A stretch of 64,000 nucleotides of DNA. It comes from Microcella flavibacter (GTDB lineage: Bacteria > Actinomycetota > Actinomycetes > Actinomycetales > Microbacteriaceae). The notes below the pieces were generated by a model that made no database searches, was not told the DNA's origin, and was given only the letters and a program-made list of their open reading frames with translations. The position numbers and the translations under genes were made by a program. Positions 1 through 8,885 of the stretch are shown one piece after another; position 1 is the first letter of the stretch, and every line of letters begins with the position of its first letter. The stretch is taken from positions 1,302,001 through 1,366,000 of the forward strand of contig NZ_CP051299.1 of NCBI RefSeq assembly GCF_012530535.1, given 5' to 3'.

Positions 1-633
1 CTTCGAGACGCCGCCGCCCACGACGTGGAGGGCCGGCGAGAAGAGGAACTCCACGTGGGAGTAGAAGCGCTGCAGGCGCTCCGCCCACACGGGGTAGCTC
101 AGCTCCTCGCGCTCGCGCACGGCGTTCGAGGCCCACGTCTCGACGTCGGCGCCGTCGAGCTGCAGGTGGCCGAGCTCGGTGTTCGGGATGAGCACGCCGT
201 CGTGCACGAAGGCGCTGCCGATGCCCGTTCCGAGCGTCGTCACGATGACGAGCCCGCGCCGGTCGCCCGCGGCGCCGTAGCGCGCCTCCGCGAGGCCGGC
301 GGCGTCGGCGTCGTTGACGAAGTGGATGGGGCGGCCGAGCGCCTCCTCGAAGAGCGCGTCGGCGTCGAGGCCGATCCAGGCGTCGGAGACGTTCGCGGCC
401 GACATCGTGCGGCCCTCGAGCACGATCGCGGGGAAGCAGACGCCGACGGGCGCGTCGGCGGGAGCATCCAGCTCGGCCATGATCTCGGCAGCGGTCGCGA
501 TGATCGCGCCCGGCTCCCCGCCCTCGGGGGTGGATCGTTTGACGCGGTCGCTCACGAGCTTGCCGGTCGCGAGGTCGACCACGGCGCCCTTGATGCCGGT
601 GCCGCCGATGTCGATGCCGATGGCGAGCTGCAT
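1..633 (-). CDS. ppgK: Polyphosphate glucokinase, 3' end cut off by the window
   Basis: Phosphorylates glucose using polyphosphate (or ATP) as donor, in the cytoplasm. The first 211 codons are present; the frame runs open off the left edge, so the C-terminus is missing. The protein starts MQLAIGIDIGGTGIKG, the ROK-family phosphate-binding motif with IDIGGT, and continues with FVNDADAAGLAE (the sugar-binding Asn-Asp segment), TTLGTGIGSA and, near the edge, VVGGGVSK. PpgK proteins are about 250 residues, so roughly 40 are missing. The ATG has GAAGGAGAA a few bases upstream. It is followed by map on the same strand, 30 bases away. In other actinobacteria ppgK sits close to sigA; here it is about 22 kb away. 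Confidence 0.92.
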   Translation of the reverse strand, partial: MQLAIGIDIGGTGIKGAVVDLATGKLVSDRVKRSTPEGGEPGAIIATAAEIMAELDAPADAPVGVCFPAIVLEGRTMSAANVSDAWIGLDADALFEEALGRPIHFVNDADAAGLAEARYGAAGDRRGLVIVTTLGTGIGSAFVHDGVLIPNTELGHLQLDGADVETWASNAVREREELSYPVWAERLQRFYSHVEFLFSPALHVVGGGVSK

Positions 634-663
634 GGGTTCTCCTTCTTCAGGCGCGGTCGGATC

Positions 664-1530
664 TCACGGCAGCGTGAGGATCTCGGCTCCGCGCTCGGTG
701 ACGACGAGGGTGTGCTCGAACTGGGCGCTGAGGCTCTTGTCGCGGGTCGTGACCGTCCAGTCGTCGGCCCACAGATCCCACGCGATGTCGCCGAGCGTCA
801 GCATGGGCTCGATGGTGAAGACCATGCCGGGCTCCATGACGGTGCTGAACTCGGGGGCGGCGTCGTAGTGCGGCACGATGAGCCCGCTGTGGAACGCGCG
901 CCCGACGCCGTGCCCGGTGAAATCGCGCACGACCCCGTAGCCGAAGCGGCGCGCGTACGACTCGATCGCGCGCCCGATGACGTTGATCTGCCGGCCGGGC
1001 GCGACGGCCTTGATGCCGCGGGCGAGGGCCTCGCGGGTGCGCTCGACGAGCAGCGCGGCCTCGTCGCTCGCCTCCCCGGCGATGAAGGTCTTGTTGAGGT
1101 CGCCGTGCACGCCGTCACGGTAGGCGGTGATGTCGATGTTGACGATGTCGCCGTCCTCGATGACCGTGTCATCCGGGATGCCGTGGCAGATCACCTCGTT
1201 GATGCTCGTGCAGCACGACTTCGGGAATCCCCGGTAGCCGAGCGTCGAGGGGTAGGCGCGGTGGTCGAGCAGGTACTCGTGGGCGATGCGGTCGAGCGCG
1301 TCGGTCGTCACCCCGGGCCGGATCGCGGCGCCGACCTCCTCCACCGCCTGCGCGGCGATGCGGCCGGAGGCGCGGATCAGCTCGATCGTCTCGGCGTCGT
1401 AGACGTCGCTCAGGCGCTCGGAGGACGGCGCGGGCCTGCCGACGTACTCGGGCCGCTCGATACCGGCGGGCACCGCGCGCTGCGGGGCGGGGCGCCCCGG
1501 GAGGAGGTGGCCGGAGGCATCGCGGGGCAT
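664..1530 (-). CDS. map: Methionine aminopeptidase, type I
   Basis: Removes the initiator methionine from nascent proteins using a two-metal centre. The 288-residue protein has a 40-residue Pro/Arg-rich N-terminal extension typical of the actinobacterial type Ic enzyme. The metal ligands are visible in order: two Asp in [14 protein letters not shown], His in FTGHGVG, Glu in FTIEPML and Glu in QFEHTLVV. I chose the ATG at 1530 because a TAGGAT -10 box lies 7 nt before it, so the mRNA is probably leaderless. The longer in-frame extension upstream would run across this promoter and the divergent small gene at 1609, and is not credible. Confidence 0.95.
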   Translation of the reverse strand: MPRDASGHLLPGRPAPQRAVPAGIERPEYVGRPAPSSERLSDVYDAETIELIRASGRIAAQAVEEVGAAIRPGVTTDALDRIAHEYLLDHRAYPSTLGYRGFPKSCCTSINEVICHGIPDDTVIEDGDIVNIDITAYRDGVHGDLNKTFIAGEASDEAALLVERTREALARGIKAVAPGRQINVIGRAIESYARRFGYGVVRDFTGHGVGRAFHSGLIVPHYDAAPEFSTVMEPGMVFTIEPMLTLGDIAWDLWADDWTVTTRDKSLSAQFEHTLVVTERGAEILTLP

Positions 1531-1537
1531 AGGGTCG

Positions 1538-1543
1538 ATCCTA
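1538..1543 (-). promoter_or_regulatory. -10 box of map (leaderless)
   Basis: On the minus strand TAGGAT is followed by 7 nt and then the ATG of map, placing the transcription start at or within a base of the start codon. Confidence 0.6.
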
Positions 1544-1608
1544 TCCAGCCGCCGTGCGACCGCCCCGACCGCGGGCCGCGACGGCGCCGCCCCGATCGAG
1601 GAGGACCC

Positions 1609-1788
1609 GTGGCCGAGAGGACCCAGTGGTGGTACAACCACAAGACCGGCGAGGTCGAGGAGGGGCGGCAGTCCCTCGGCGGCGATCGCGACGGGCCCTA
1701 CGGCAGCCGCGAGGAGGCCGCCCGTGCTCCGGAGATCGCGAAGGAGCGCGCGCGCCGCTGGGCCGAGGAGGAGTCGCGGGGCGACTGA
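1609..1788 (+). CDS. Small conserved actinobacterial protein, function unknown
   Basis: A 59-residue protein starting at a GTG preceded by GAGGAG (1599-1604). It begins [19 protein letters not shown] and has a GPYGSREEA segment followed by a basic, Arg/Glu-rich helix. The WWYN-x-KTGxVE-G pattern and the 'GPY-x-(S/T)REEA' block recur in small actinobacterial proteins often labelled SPOR-like or, misleadingly, methionine aminopeptidase because of their position. No enzymatic motif is visible. It is divergent from map, with start codons 78 bp apart, and convergent with panB, ending 10 bases from its 3' end. Confidence 0.75.
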   Translation: MAERTQWWYNHKTGEVEEGRQSLGGDRDGPYGSREEAARAPEIAKERARRWAEEESRGD

Positions 1789-1798
1789 CCCCGCCGTC

Positions 1799-2650
1799 TC
1801 ACTCCGCGCGGTCGCGCAGCGCCTGTTCGGCGGTGGTGTCGCTGTAGCTGTGCTGCTCGCCGGGATAGGCGCCCGACTCGACGTCGGCGCGGAACGCGAG
1901 AGCGGCATCCGTCAGCACCTGGCGCAGGTTCGCGTACTGCTTGACGAACTTCGGGATGCGCCCGGTCGAGAGCCCCGCCCAATCCGTCCAGACGAGCAGC
2001 TGGCCGTCGCAGTGCGGGCCGCCGCCGACCGAGATGGTGGGGATGCCCAGCTCGGCCGTCACGCGCTGCGCGGCCTCGGCCGGCACCATCTCGAGCACCA
2101 CCGCGAAGGCGCCGGCCTCCTCGACCGCGCGCGCATCGGCGAGGAGCTGCTCGAGCCCCTCGCCCCGCCCCTGGATCACGTGCCCGCCGAGCCCGTGCTC
2201 GCTCTGCGGGGTGAAGCCGATGTGACCCATGACGGGGATGCCCGCCGAGACGATGCGGCGGATCTGCTCGGCCGAGCGCTGCCCGCCCTCGAGCTTGACG
2301 GCGTGCGCGCCGGTCTCCTTCATGAAGCGGAACGCGGTGTGCAGGGCCTCGTCCGGCCCGGTCTCGTACGAGCCGAAGGGCATGTCGGCGACGACGAGCG
2401 CCCGCGTGACCCCCTGGACGACGCCGCGGGTGAGCGGGATGAGGTCGTCGATGGTGACGGGCAGGGTCGTGTCGTAGCCGAGCACGGTGTTGCCGGCCGA
2501 GTCGCCGACGAGCAGGAAGTCGATGCCCGCCTCGTCGAAGATCTGCGCCGTGAGCACGTCGTAGGAGGTGAGGCCGGTGATCTTGATGCCCTGCTCCTTG
2601 GCCCGCTGGAAGTGCCGGGTGCGGACGCGCTTCATCGCCTGGTCAGCCAT
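1799..2650 (-). CDS. panB: 3-methyl-2-oxobutanoate hydroxymethyltransferase
   Basis: Transfers a hydroxymethyl group from methylene-tetrahydrofolate to 2-oxoisovalerate, making ketopantoate for pantothenate and CoA. The 283-residue length is normal. Family motifs are clear: LTSYD near the N-terminus, [13 protein letters not shown] with the Mg-binding Asp, VKLEGG with the substrate-binding Lys and the metal-binding Glu, [16 protein letters not shown] with the catalytic Glu, and [18 protein letters not shown] -10 box lies 6 nt before the ATG, so the gene is probably leaderless. It lies downstream of nadE on the same strand but behind a terminator hairpin, so it has its own promoter. Confidence 0.96.
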   Translation of the reverse strand: MADQAMKRVRTRHFQRAKEQGIKITGLTSYDVLTAQIFDEAGIDFLLVGDSAGNTVLGYDTTLPVTIDDLIPLTRGVVQGVTRALVVADMPFGSYETGPDEALHTAFRFMKETGAHAVKLEGGQRSAEQIRRIVSAGIPVMGHIGFTPQSEHGLGGHVIQGRGEGLEQLLADARAVEEAGAFAVVLEMVPAEAAQRVTAELGIPTISVGGGPHCDGQLLVWTDWAGLSTGRIPKFVKQYANLRQVLTDAALAFRADVESGAYPGEQHSYSDTTAEQALRDRAE

Positions 2651-2656
2651 GCGGCA

Positions 2657-2662
2657 AGCCTA
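2657..2662 (-). promoter_or_regulatory. -10 box of panB (leaderless)
   Basis: Minus-strand TAGGCT with 6 nt to the ATG. Confidence 0.6.
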
Positions 2663-2673
2663 GACCGCCGCTC

Positions 2674-2741
2674 AGTCGGTCGGGCGGTACGCAGGGCGGC
2701 GGACGAGCCGCCCTGTCCGGTGCCTAGTCGGTCGGGCGGTA
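2674..2741. repeat. 16-bp direct repeat flanking the nadE terminator
   Basis: AGTCGGTCGGGCGGTA occurs at 2674-2689 and again at 2726-2741. The second copy encodes the last nadE codons (YRPTD and stop). The first lies beyond the terminator hairpin and also reads YRPTD-stop in the minus direction, so it looks like a small duplication of the gene's tail. Confidence 0.7.
2692..2715 (-). terminator. Hairpin after nadE
   Basis: CAGGGCGGC (2692-2700) and GCCGCCCTG (2707-2715) form a perfect 9-bp GC stem with a 6-nt loop, 8 bases past the nadE stop. There is no U-tract, as is usual for hairpin terminators in high-GC actinobacteria. Confidence 0.55.
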
Positions 2742-4454
2742 GGTGATCGGCAGCCGCCGATCCCGCCCGAAGGCCATCCCCGAGATCTTCGGCCCGATGG
2801 CGCCCTGGCGGCGCTTCCACTCGGCGCGGTCGACGAGCCCGGTGATGTGCTCGACCAGCTCGCGGTCGAAGCCGAGCCCGACGACGTCGTCCTTGCCGAG
2901 CTTCTGGGTGATGTAGGCCTCGAGCAGGGCATCCAGCACCTCGTACGGGGGCAGCGAGTCCTGGTCGACCTGGCCGGGGCGCAGCTCGGCGCTCGGCGGC
3001 TTCTCGATCGAGGCCGCGGGGATGGGCGGGGTCTCGCCGCGCGCGACCGCGTGCTCGTTGCGCCACCGCGCGAGCTCCCAGACGAGCATCTTCGGAACGT
3101 CCTTGATCGGGGCGAAGCCGCCCACCGAGTCGCCGTAGATCGTCGAGTAGCCGACGGCGAGCTCGGTCTTGTTGCCGGTCGTCAGCACGAGATGCCCGTG
3201 CATGTTCGAGGCCGCCATGAGGATGACGCCGCGCACGCGCGCCTGCAGGTTCTCGGCGGCGACGCCGTCGAGGGCGAGCTGCTGCTCGATCGGGGCGACG
3301 AGCTCGGCGATCGGCTCGACGGAGTAGTGCAGGCCGATGCGCTCGGCCAGGTCGTCGGCGTCGCTGCGGCTGTGGTCGCTCGACCAGCGGCTCGGCATGC
3401 TGACGCCGTGCACGCCGTCGGCACCGATCGCGTCCGCGGCGATCGCCGCGCACACGGCCGAGTCGATGCCGCCGGAGAGCCCGAGCACGACCGAGCGGAA
3501 GCCGTTCTTGCCGACGTAGTCGCGCAGGCCGAGCACGAGCGCGTTCCAGACCTGCTCGCGGTCGTCGGGCAGGGTCGCCACGTCGGCGGCGAGGGCCGGC
3601 TGCTCGCGCGCCGGGGTGCTGATCTCGACGCGGGAGACGGCGGGCGGCAGCGCGCCGTCGGCGGCGGCCTCGGCATCCACGTCGACGACCAGCAGGTGCT
3701 CGTCGAACTGGGGCGCGCGGGCGAGGATCGCGCCCGTGCCGTCGACGACGACGCTGTCGCCGTCGAAGACGAGGTCGTCCTGCCCGCCGACGATGTTGAC
3801 GTAGGCGACGATCGTGTCGGTCTCGGTGGCGCGGCGCGTGACGAGCGGCAGCCGCACCTCGTCCTTGTCGCGCTCGAAGGGGGAGGCGTTGATGACGACG
3901 AGCACGCCCGCATCGGCCTCGAGCACGCGCCCGACCGGGCCGCCGTCGCGCCACAGGTCCTCGCAGACGATGACGGCGACGTCGACCCCGCGCAGCCGCA
4001 GCACGAGCAGCTCGTCGCCGGGGATGAAGACGCGGTACTCGTCGAAGACGGAGTAGTTGGGCAGGTGGTGCTTGGCGTAGCGCGCCACCACGGCACCCTG
4101 GTGCAGCACGCTCGCGCAGTTCTGGGCGATCGCCGTGGGGGCGTTCGAGGCGCCCAGCAGGCGGGGCTCGTGCGGGCCGTCGGGATGCCCGACCACGACC
4201 GCGAGATCGCCGAGCCCCTCCTCCTGCAGCCGGGTGGCGAGCGCGGCGACGGCGGCGCCGGAGGCGGCGAGGAAGGAGGGCCGCGAGGCGAGGTCCTCGA
4301 TGGGGTAGCCGGTGAGCGCCATCTCGCCGAGGGCGAGCAGATCGGCCCCCGCGGCGTGCGCCTCGCGGGCGGCGTCGAGCACCTGCGCGGCGTTGCCGAC
4401 GAGGTCGCCCACGACGGGGTTCGTCTGGGCCAGTGCCAAGCGGAGACGGGGCAT
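2724..4454 (-). CDS. nadE: Glutamine-dependent NAD+ synthetase
   Basis: Last step of NAD synthesis: amidates nicotinate adenine dinucleotide with ATP, using ammonia released from glutamine. The 576 residues comprise an N-terminal nitrilase-type amidase and a C-terminal synthetase. The amidase triad is seen as Glu in LGEMALTGY (about residue 43), Lys in YAKHHLPN (about 126) and Cys in VCEDLW (about 163). The synthetase P-loop is LGLSGGIDSA (about 323-332), followed by SMPSRWSS and TTGNKTELAVGYSTIYGD. The ATG at 4454 is supported by a TAGGCT -10 box 7 nt upstream. The reading frame extends upstream across the divergent glnA2, but that part is only antisense. Confidence 0.96.
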   Translation of the reverse strand: MPRLRLALAQTNPVVGDLVGNAAQVLDAAREAHAAGADLLALGEMALTGYPIEDLASRPSFLAASGAAVAALATRLQEEGLGDLAVVVGHPDGPHEPRLLGASNAPTAIAQNCASVLHQGAVVARYAKHHLPNYSVFDEYRVFIPGDELLVLRLRGVDVAVIVCEDLWRDGGPVGRVLEADAGVLVVINASPFERDKDEVRLPLVTRRATETDTIVAYVNIVGGQDDLVFDGDSVVVDGTGAILARAPQFDEHLLVVDVDAEAAADGALPPAVSRVEISTPAREQPALAADVATLPDDREQVWNALVLGLRDYVGKNGFRSVVLGLSGGIDSAVCAAIAADAIGADGVHGVSMPSRWSSDHSRSDADDLAERIGLHYSVEPIAELVAPIEQQLALDGVAAENLQARVRGVILMAASNMHGHLVLTTGNKTELAVGYSTIYGDSVGGFAPIKDVPKMLVWELARWRNEHAVARGETPPIPAASIEKPPSAELRPGQVDQDSLPPYEVLDALLEAYITQKLGKDDVVGLGFDRELVEHITGLVDRAEWKRRQGAIGPKISGMAFGRDRRLPITYRPTD

Positions 4455-4461
4455 ACCGGGT

Positions 4462-4467
4462 AGCCTA
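4462..4467 (-). promoter_or_regulatory. -10 box of nadE (leaderless)
   Basis: Minus-strand TAGGCT with 7 nt to the ATG of nadE. Confidence 0.6.
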
Positions 4468-4511
4468 ACGCCGGGCCCTGTGGGCCTTTTCCGCGCCGCA
4501 GAGAGGGCAGT

Positions 4512-5849
4512 ATGAGCAAGCAGCAGGACTTCGTTCTCCGCACCATCGAGGAGCGGGGCGTCAAGTTCGTGCGGCTCTGGTTCACCGACGTCGTCGGCAC
4601 CCTCAAGATGGTCGCGATCGCGCCGGCCGAGGTCGAGGGCGCGTTCACCGAGGGCCTCGGCTTCGACGGCTCCTCGATCGAGGGCTTCACCCGCGCCTAC
4701 GAGGCCGACGTGCTCGCGCATCCCGACCCCACGACCTTCCAGATCCTGCCCTGGCGGGGCGAGGTCGACCCGACCGCGCGCATGTTCTGCGACATCACCA
4801 CCCCCGACGGCCAGCCCGCCGCGGCCGACCCGCGCCACGTGCTCAAGCGCGCGCTCGCGAAGGCCGCCGATCGCGGCTTCACCTTCTACACGCACCCCGA
4901 GATCGAGTTCTACCTGCTGAAGAGCAGCAAGTACGGCCCCGAGGGCCCCGAGCCCGTCGACTCGGCCGGCTACTTCGACAACGTGCCCGGCGGCACGGCC
5001 CACGACTTCCGCCGCCGCGCGGTGCGCATGCTCGAAGACCTCGGCATCTCGGTCGAGTTCAGCCACCACGAGGCCGGGCCCGGCCAGAACGAGATCGACC
5101 TGCGCTACGCCGACGCGCTCACCACGGCCGACAACATCATGACCTTCCGCACGGTCGTGAAAGAGGTGGCGATCGAGCAGGGCGTGTACGCGACCTTCAT
5201 GCCGAAGCCGCTCGCGCAGCACCCCGGCTCGGGCATGCACACGCACATGTCGCTCTTCGAGGGCGATACCAACGCCTTCTACGACGCCTCCGGCGAGTAC
5301 CAGCTCTCGCAGATCGGCCGCCAGTTCATCGCGGGCATCCTCACCCACGCCCCCGAGATCACGGCCGTCACGAACCAGTTCGTCAACTCGTACAAGCGCA
5401 TCTGGAGCGGCGACGAGGCCCCCAGCTACGTGACCTGGGGCCACAACAACCGCTCGGCGCTCGTGCGCGTGCCGCTGTACAAGCCCGGCAAGGGCCAGAG
5501 CGCCCGCGTCGAGTACCGCGGCATCGACTCCGCCGCCAACCCCTACCTCGCCTACTCGCTGCTGCTCGCGGCGGGCCTCAAGGGCATCGAGGAGGGCTAC
5601 GAGCTGCCGCCCGAGGCCGAGAACACCGTCTGGACGCTGACGGAGGCGGAGCGCCGCGCCCTCGGCTACAAGGCGCTGCCGGCGAGCCTCGACCGCGCGC
5701 TCACCCTCATGGAGGACAGCGAGCTCGTCGCCGAGACGCTCGGCGAGCAGGTGTTCAACTTCGTGCTGCTCAACAAGCGCCGCGAGTGGCGCGAGTACCG
5801 CGAGCAGGTCACCCCCTACGAGCTCAAGAGCAACCTGGAGATCCTCTAG
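4512..5849 (+). CDS. glnA2: Glutamine synthetase, GlnA2 type
   Basis: Type I glutamine synthetase paralogue, 445 residues, ATP-dependent condensation of glutamate and ammonia or a related gamma-glutamylation. Motifs: DGSSIEGF (N-terminal beta-grasp latch), EIEFYLL with metal-binding Glu, GQNEIDL, GSGMHTHMSL with the ATP-site residues, and NRSALVRVP. Its length and N-terminus (MSKQQDFVLRTIEERGVKFVR) match the GlnA2 group, which lies beside glnE in mycobacteria as it does here. It has a GYELPPE segment resembling the adenylylation region, but GlnA1 is the expected GlnE target. GAGAGGG precedes the ATG. No GlnR-type box is visible upstream. Confidence 0.93.
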   Translation: MSKQQDFVLRTIEERGVKFVRLWFTDVVGTLKMVAIAPAEVEGAFTEGLGFDGSSIEGFTRAYEADVLAHPDPTTFQILPWRGEVDPTARMFCDITTPDGQPAAADPRHVLKRALAKAADRGFTFYTHPEIEFYLLKSSKYGPEGPEPVDSAGYFDNVPGGTAHDFRRRAVRMLEDLGISVEFSHHEAGPGQNEIDLRYADALTTADNIMTFRTVVKEVAIEQGVYATFMPKPLAQHPGSGMHTHMSLFEGDTNAFYDASGEYQLSQIGRQFIAGILTHAPEITAVTNQFVNSYKRIWSGDEAPSYVTWGHNNRSALVRVPLYKPGKGQSARVEYRGIDSAANPYLAYSLLLAAGLKGIEEGYELPPEAENTVWTLTEAERRALGYKALPASLDRALTLMEDSELVAETLGEQVFNFVLLNKRREWREYREQVTPYELKSNLEIL

Positions 5850-5884
5850 GCCGTCGCGGCCCCGCGCCGCCGCCTGCCACCGCC

Positions 5885-8791
5885 ATGACGCGATCGACGC
5901 TGACGCTCACGGAGCTCGCCCGCCTGGGCTTCGCCGAGCTCAGCGACGCCCGCGACGCGCTCGGCGGCTACGAGCGGCACCTGGAGGCCTTCGCGCTCGC
6001 CGCCGACCCCGACCGCGCGCTGCGGCTGCTGCGGCGCCTCGACGAGCAGCATCGGGATGCTCTCGCCGAGGTGCTCGACGACGAGCAGTGGTGCGCCCGC
6101 CTCCTGCGGGTGCTGGGCGCCAGCGAGGGCCTGGCCGACTTCCTGCGCCGGCGCCCGGCCGAGCTGCGCGCCCTCCGGGTGCCCCTGCCGGAGCCGCTCA
6201 CCGCCCAGGGCTACCGCGACGATCTGCGCGCCGCCGTCGCGGCCGCGCCGAGCCCGGAGCAGGGCGTGGTCGCGCTGCGCGTGCGGTACCGGCACCACCT
6301 GCTGCGCCTCGCGGCCTGGGATCTCGAGCATCCCGACCCCCTCACCGCCATGCCCGCCGTGGGTGCCGCCCTCGCGGACCTGGCGGGGGCCGCGCTCGAC
6401 GCCGCCCTCGACGCGGCGCGCGCCGCCTCGCCGCTGCCGGCGGAGGAGCTCGCGGGCGTGCGCCTGTCGATCATCGGCATGGGCAAGGCGGGCGCCCGCG
6501 AGCTCAACTACGTGAGCGACGTCGACGTCATCTACGTCGCCGAGGGCTCGGAGGCGGTGGAGACGCCGCGGGCTGTGGAGATCGCGACGCGGCTGGCGAG
6601 CGCGACGGCCCGCAACATCCAGGAGGCGGGCATCGAGCCGGGCCTCTGGGAGGTCGACGCGAACCTGCGGCCGGAGGGCAAGGACGGCGCCCTCGTGCGC
6701 AGCCTCGACTCGCACAAGGCCTATTACGAGCGCTGGGCGAAGAGCTGGGAGTTCCAGGCCCTGCTGAAGGCGCGCCCGCTCGCGGGCGACGCCGAGCTGG
6801 GGGAGCGCTACCTCGCGACGATCGGCCCGCTGGTCTGGCAGTCCTCGCAGCGCGAGGGCTTCGTGGCCTCGGTGCAGGGCATGCGCGAGCGCGTCACCGC
6901 GAACATCCCCGCCGACGAGGTCGATCAGCAGCTGAAGCTCGGCCCCGGCGGCCTGCGCGACGTCGAGTTCACGATCCAGCTGCTGCAGCTCGTGCACGGG
7001 CACGCCGACGACCGCGTGCGCCAGCCCGACACGCTGGGGGCGCTCGCCGCCCTCGCCGAGCACGGCTACATCGGCCGCGCCGAGGCCGCCGAGTTCTCGG
7101 GCGACTACCGGCTGCTGCGCGTCATCGAGCACCGGCTGCAGCTCGACGGGCTGCGCCGCACGCACCTCATGCCCCGCGATCCCGACAAGCTGCGGGTGAT
7201 CGCCCGCGCGACCGGTGCCCTCGCGACGGCCGACGAGCTCTCGGTGCGCTGGCAGCAGACCCGCGCCGCGGTGCGCAGCCTGCACGAGAAGCTGTTCTAC
7301 CGTCCGCTGCTCTCGGCGGTCGCGGCCCTGCCCGATCAGGATCTCAGCCTCACGAGCGCCCAGGCCGAGGCGCGGCTCGCCGCGATCGGCTTCGTCGATC
7401 CGGCCGGCGCGCTGCGCCACATCGCCGCGCTCTCCGGCGGCGTCTCGCGGAGCGCCGCCATCCAGCGCACGCTCCTCCCCGTCATCCTGCAGTGGCTCTC
7501 CGACGGCGCCGACCCCGACTACGGCCTGCTCGCCTTCCGCCGCCTCAGCGAGGATCTCGGCGAGACCTACTGGTTCCTGCGCATGCTGCGCGACTCCTCC
7601 GGGGCCGCCCAGCGGCTCACGAGCGTGCTCGCCGGCTCGCGGTTCGTCGGCGAGCTGTTCCGCCGCATCCCCGAGGGCGCGGCCTGGCTCGAGAACGAGG
7701 AGGAGCTGCGCCCCCGATCGCTGGATGCCCTGCTCGACGAGGCGCGCGCCACGGTCGCCCGGCACGGCGGCGACGACGCCGCGGCGGCCGGCGCCCTCCG
7801 CACCGCCCGCCGCCGCGAGATCCTCCGCACCGCGCTCGCGGCCATCCTCGACGTCATCACGGTCGACGAGCTCGGCCGGGCGCTCAGCGACATCGCCACG
7901 GCGCTGCTCACGGGGCTGCTCTCGCTCGCGCACCGCTACGGCGACGGCATCGAGTTCGCCGTCATCGCGATGGGGCGGTACGGCGGCGGCGAGCTCGGCT
8001 TCGGCTCGGACCTCGACGTGATGTACGTCTACCGCGACGTCGGTGCGGGCGACCAGGCCCAGCAGCGCGCCGAGCAGGTCGTGCGCGACATCACCCGCCT
8101 CAGCGAGGATCTGCGCCTGCCGCTCGACCTCGATGCGGGGCTGCGCCCCGAGGGCAAGACCGGACCGCTCGTGCGCTCGCTGGACTCGTACCGCGCCTAC
8201 TACGACCGCTGGTCGTTGACGTGGGAGGCGCAGGCCCTGCTGCGCGCCTGCGGCGTCGTGGGGGATGCTCCTCTCATCGAGGCGTTCACCGCCCTCGCCG
8301 ACGAGGTGCGGTACCCGGCGCAGCTCGAGGAGTCGGCCGCGCGCGAGATCCGCCGCATGAAGGCCCGCATCGAGTCGGAGCGGCTGCCCCAGGGCGCCGA
8401 CTCCCGCCGGCACCTCAAGCTCGGCCGCGGCTCGCTCAGCGACGTCGAGTGGTGCGTGCAGCTGCTGCAGCTCGGCCACGCGGCCGAGGTGCCCGCGCTG
8501 CGCACGACCTCGACGCTGCGCGCCCTCGCGGCGCTCGTCGACGCCGGGCTGCTGCCCGCGGACGAGGCCGCGCGCCTGCGCGAGGCGTGGCTCATCGCCT
8601 CGCGCGCCCGCTCGGCCATGACGCTGTGGAGCGCGAAGACCGTCGACGTGCTGCCGACCGAGCGCGGGCAGCTCGACGGCGTCGCGCGGCTGCTGCGGTA
8701 TCCGGCCGGCAGCGCCTCGCAGCTCGAGGAGGACTACCTGCGCACGACGCGGCTCGCCCGGCAGGTGTTCGAGCGCTGCTTCTACGGGTGA
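5885..8791 (+). CDS. glnE: Bifunctional glutamine synthetase adenylyltransferase / deadenylase
   Basis: Adds AMP to, and removes it from, the conserved tyrosine of glutamine synthetase to match its activity to nitrogen supply. At 968 residues it has two nucleotidyltransferase halves. The N-terminal (deadenylase) half carries GMGKAGARELNYVSDVDV (about residues 199-216). The C-terminal (adenylylase) half carries AMGRYGGGELGFGSDLDVMY (about 696-714). Each half has a LRPEGK segment and a downstream helical region (KLGPGGLRDVEF; KLGRGSLSDVEW). I chose the ATG at 5885, 35 bases after the glnA2 stop. The same-strand spacing suggests co-transcription with glnA2. Confidence 0.96.
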   Translation: MTRSTLTLTELARLGFAELSDARDALGGYERHLEAFALAADPDRALRLLRRLDEQHRDALAEVLDDEQWCARLLRVLGASEGLADFLRRRPAELRALRVPLPEPLTAQGYRDDLRAAVAAAPSPEQGVVALRVRYRHHLLRLAAWDLEHPDPLTAMPAVGAALADLAGAALDAALDAARAASPLPAEELAGVRLSIIGMGKAGARELNYVSDVDVIYVAEGSEAVETPRAVEIATRLASATARNIQEAGIEPGLWEVDANLRPEGKDGALVRSLDSHKAYYERWAKSWEFQALLKARPLAGDAELGERYLATIGPLVWQSSQREGFVASVQGMRERVTANIPADEVDQQLKLGPGGLRDVEFTIQLLQLVHGHADDRVRQPDTLGALAALAEHGYIGRAEAAEFSGDYRLLRVIEHRLQLDGLRRTHLMPRDPDKLRVIARATGALATADELSVRWQQTRAAVRSLHEKLFYRPLLSAVAALPDQDLSLTSAQAEARLAAIGFVDPAGALRHIAALSGGVSRSAAIQRTLLPVILQWLSDGADPDYGLLAFRRLSEDLGETYWFLRMLRDSSGAAQRLTSVLAGSRFVGELFRRIPEGAAWLENEEELRPRSLDALLDEARATVARHGGDDAAAAGALRTARRREILRTALAAILDVITVDELGRALSDIATALLTGLLSLAHRYGDGIEFAVIAMGRYGGGELGFGSDLDVMYVYRDVGAGDQAQQRAEQVVRDITRLSEDLRLPLDLDAGLRPEGKTGPLVRSLDSYRAYYDRWSLTWEAQALLRACGVVGDAPLIEAFTALADEVRYPAQLEESAAREIRRMKARIESERLPQGADSRRHLKLGRGSLSDVEWCVQLLQLGHAAEVPALRTTSTLRALAALVDAGLLPADEAARLREAWLIASRARSAMTLWSAKTVDVLPTERGQLDGVARLLRYPAGSASQLEEDYLRTTRLARQVFERCFYG

Positions 8792-8831
8792 CGGCGGCGG
8801 AGCATCCCGCGCATCGATCGCCGGGAACGGC

Positions 8832-8870
8832 GCGAGGGCCGCACCCCGATGGACGGGATGCGGCCCTCGC
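8832..8870. terminator. Bidirectional terminator between glnE and glnA1
   Basis: GCGAGGGCCGCACCCC (8832-8847) and GGGATGCGGCCCTCGC (8855-8870) form a 16-bp stem with one mismatch and a 7-nt loop, in the gap between two convergent genes. Confidence 0.75.
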
Positions 8871-8885
8871 GGGTCGAGCGGTCGA

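Noticed and set aside
4512-5849. glnA2 as a GlnR target
   Set aside because: The 57-bp gap to nadE holds no GTnAC/GAAAC half-sites in phase.
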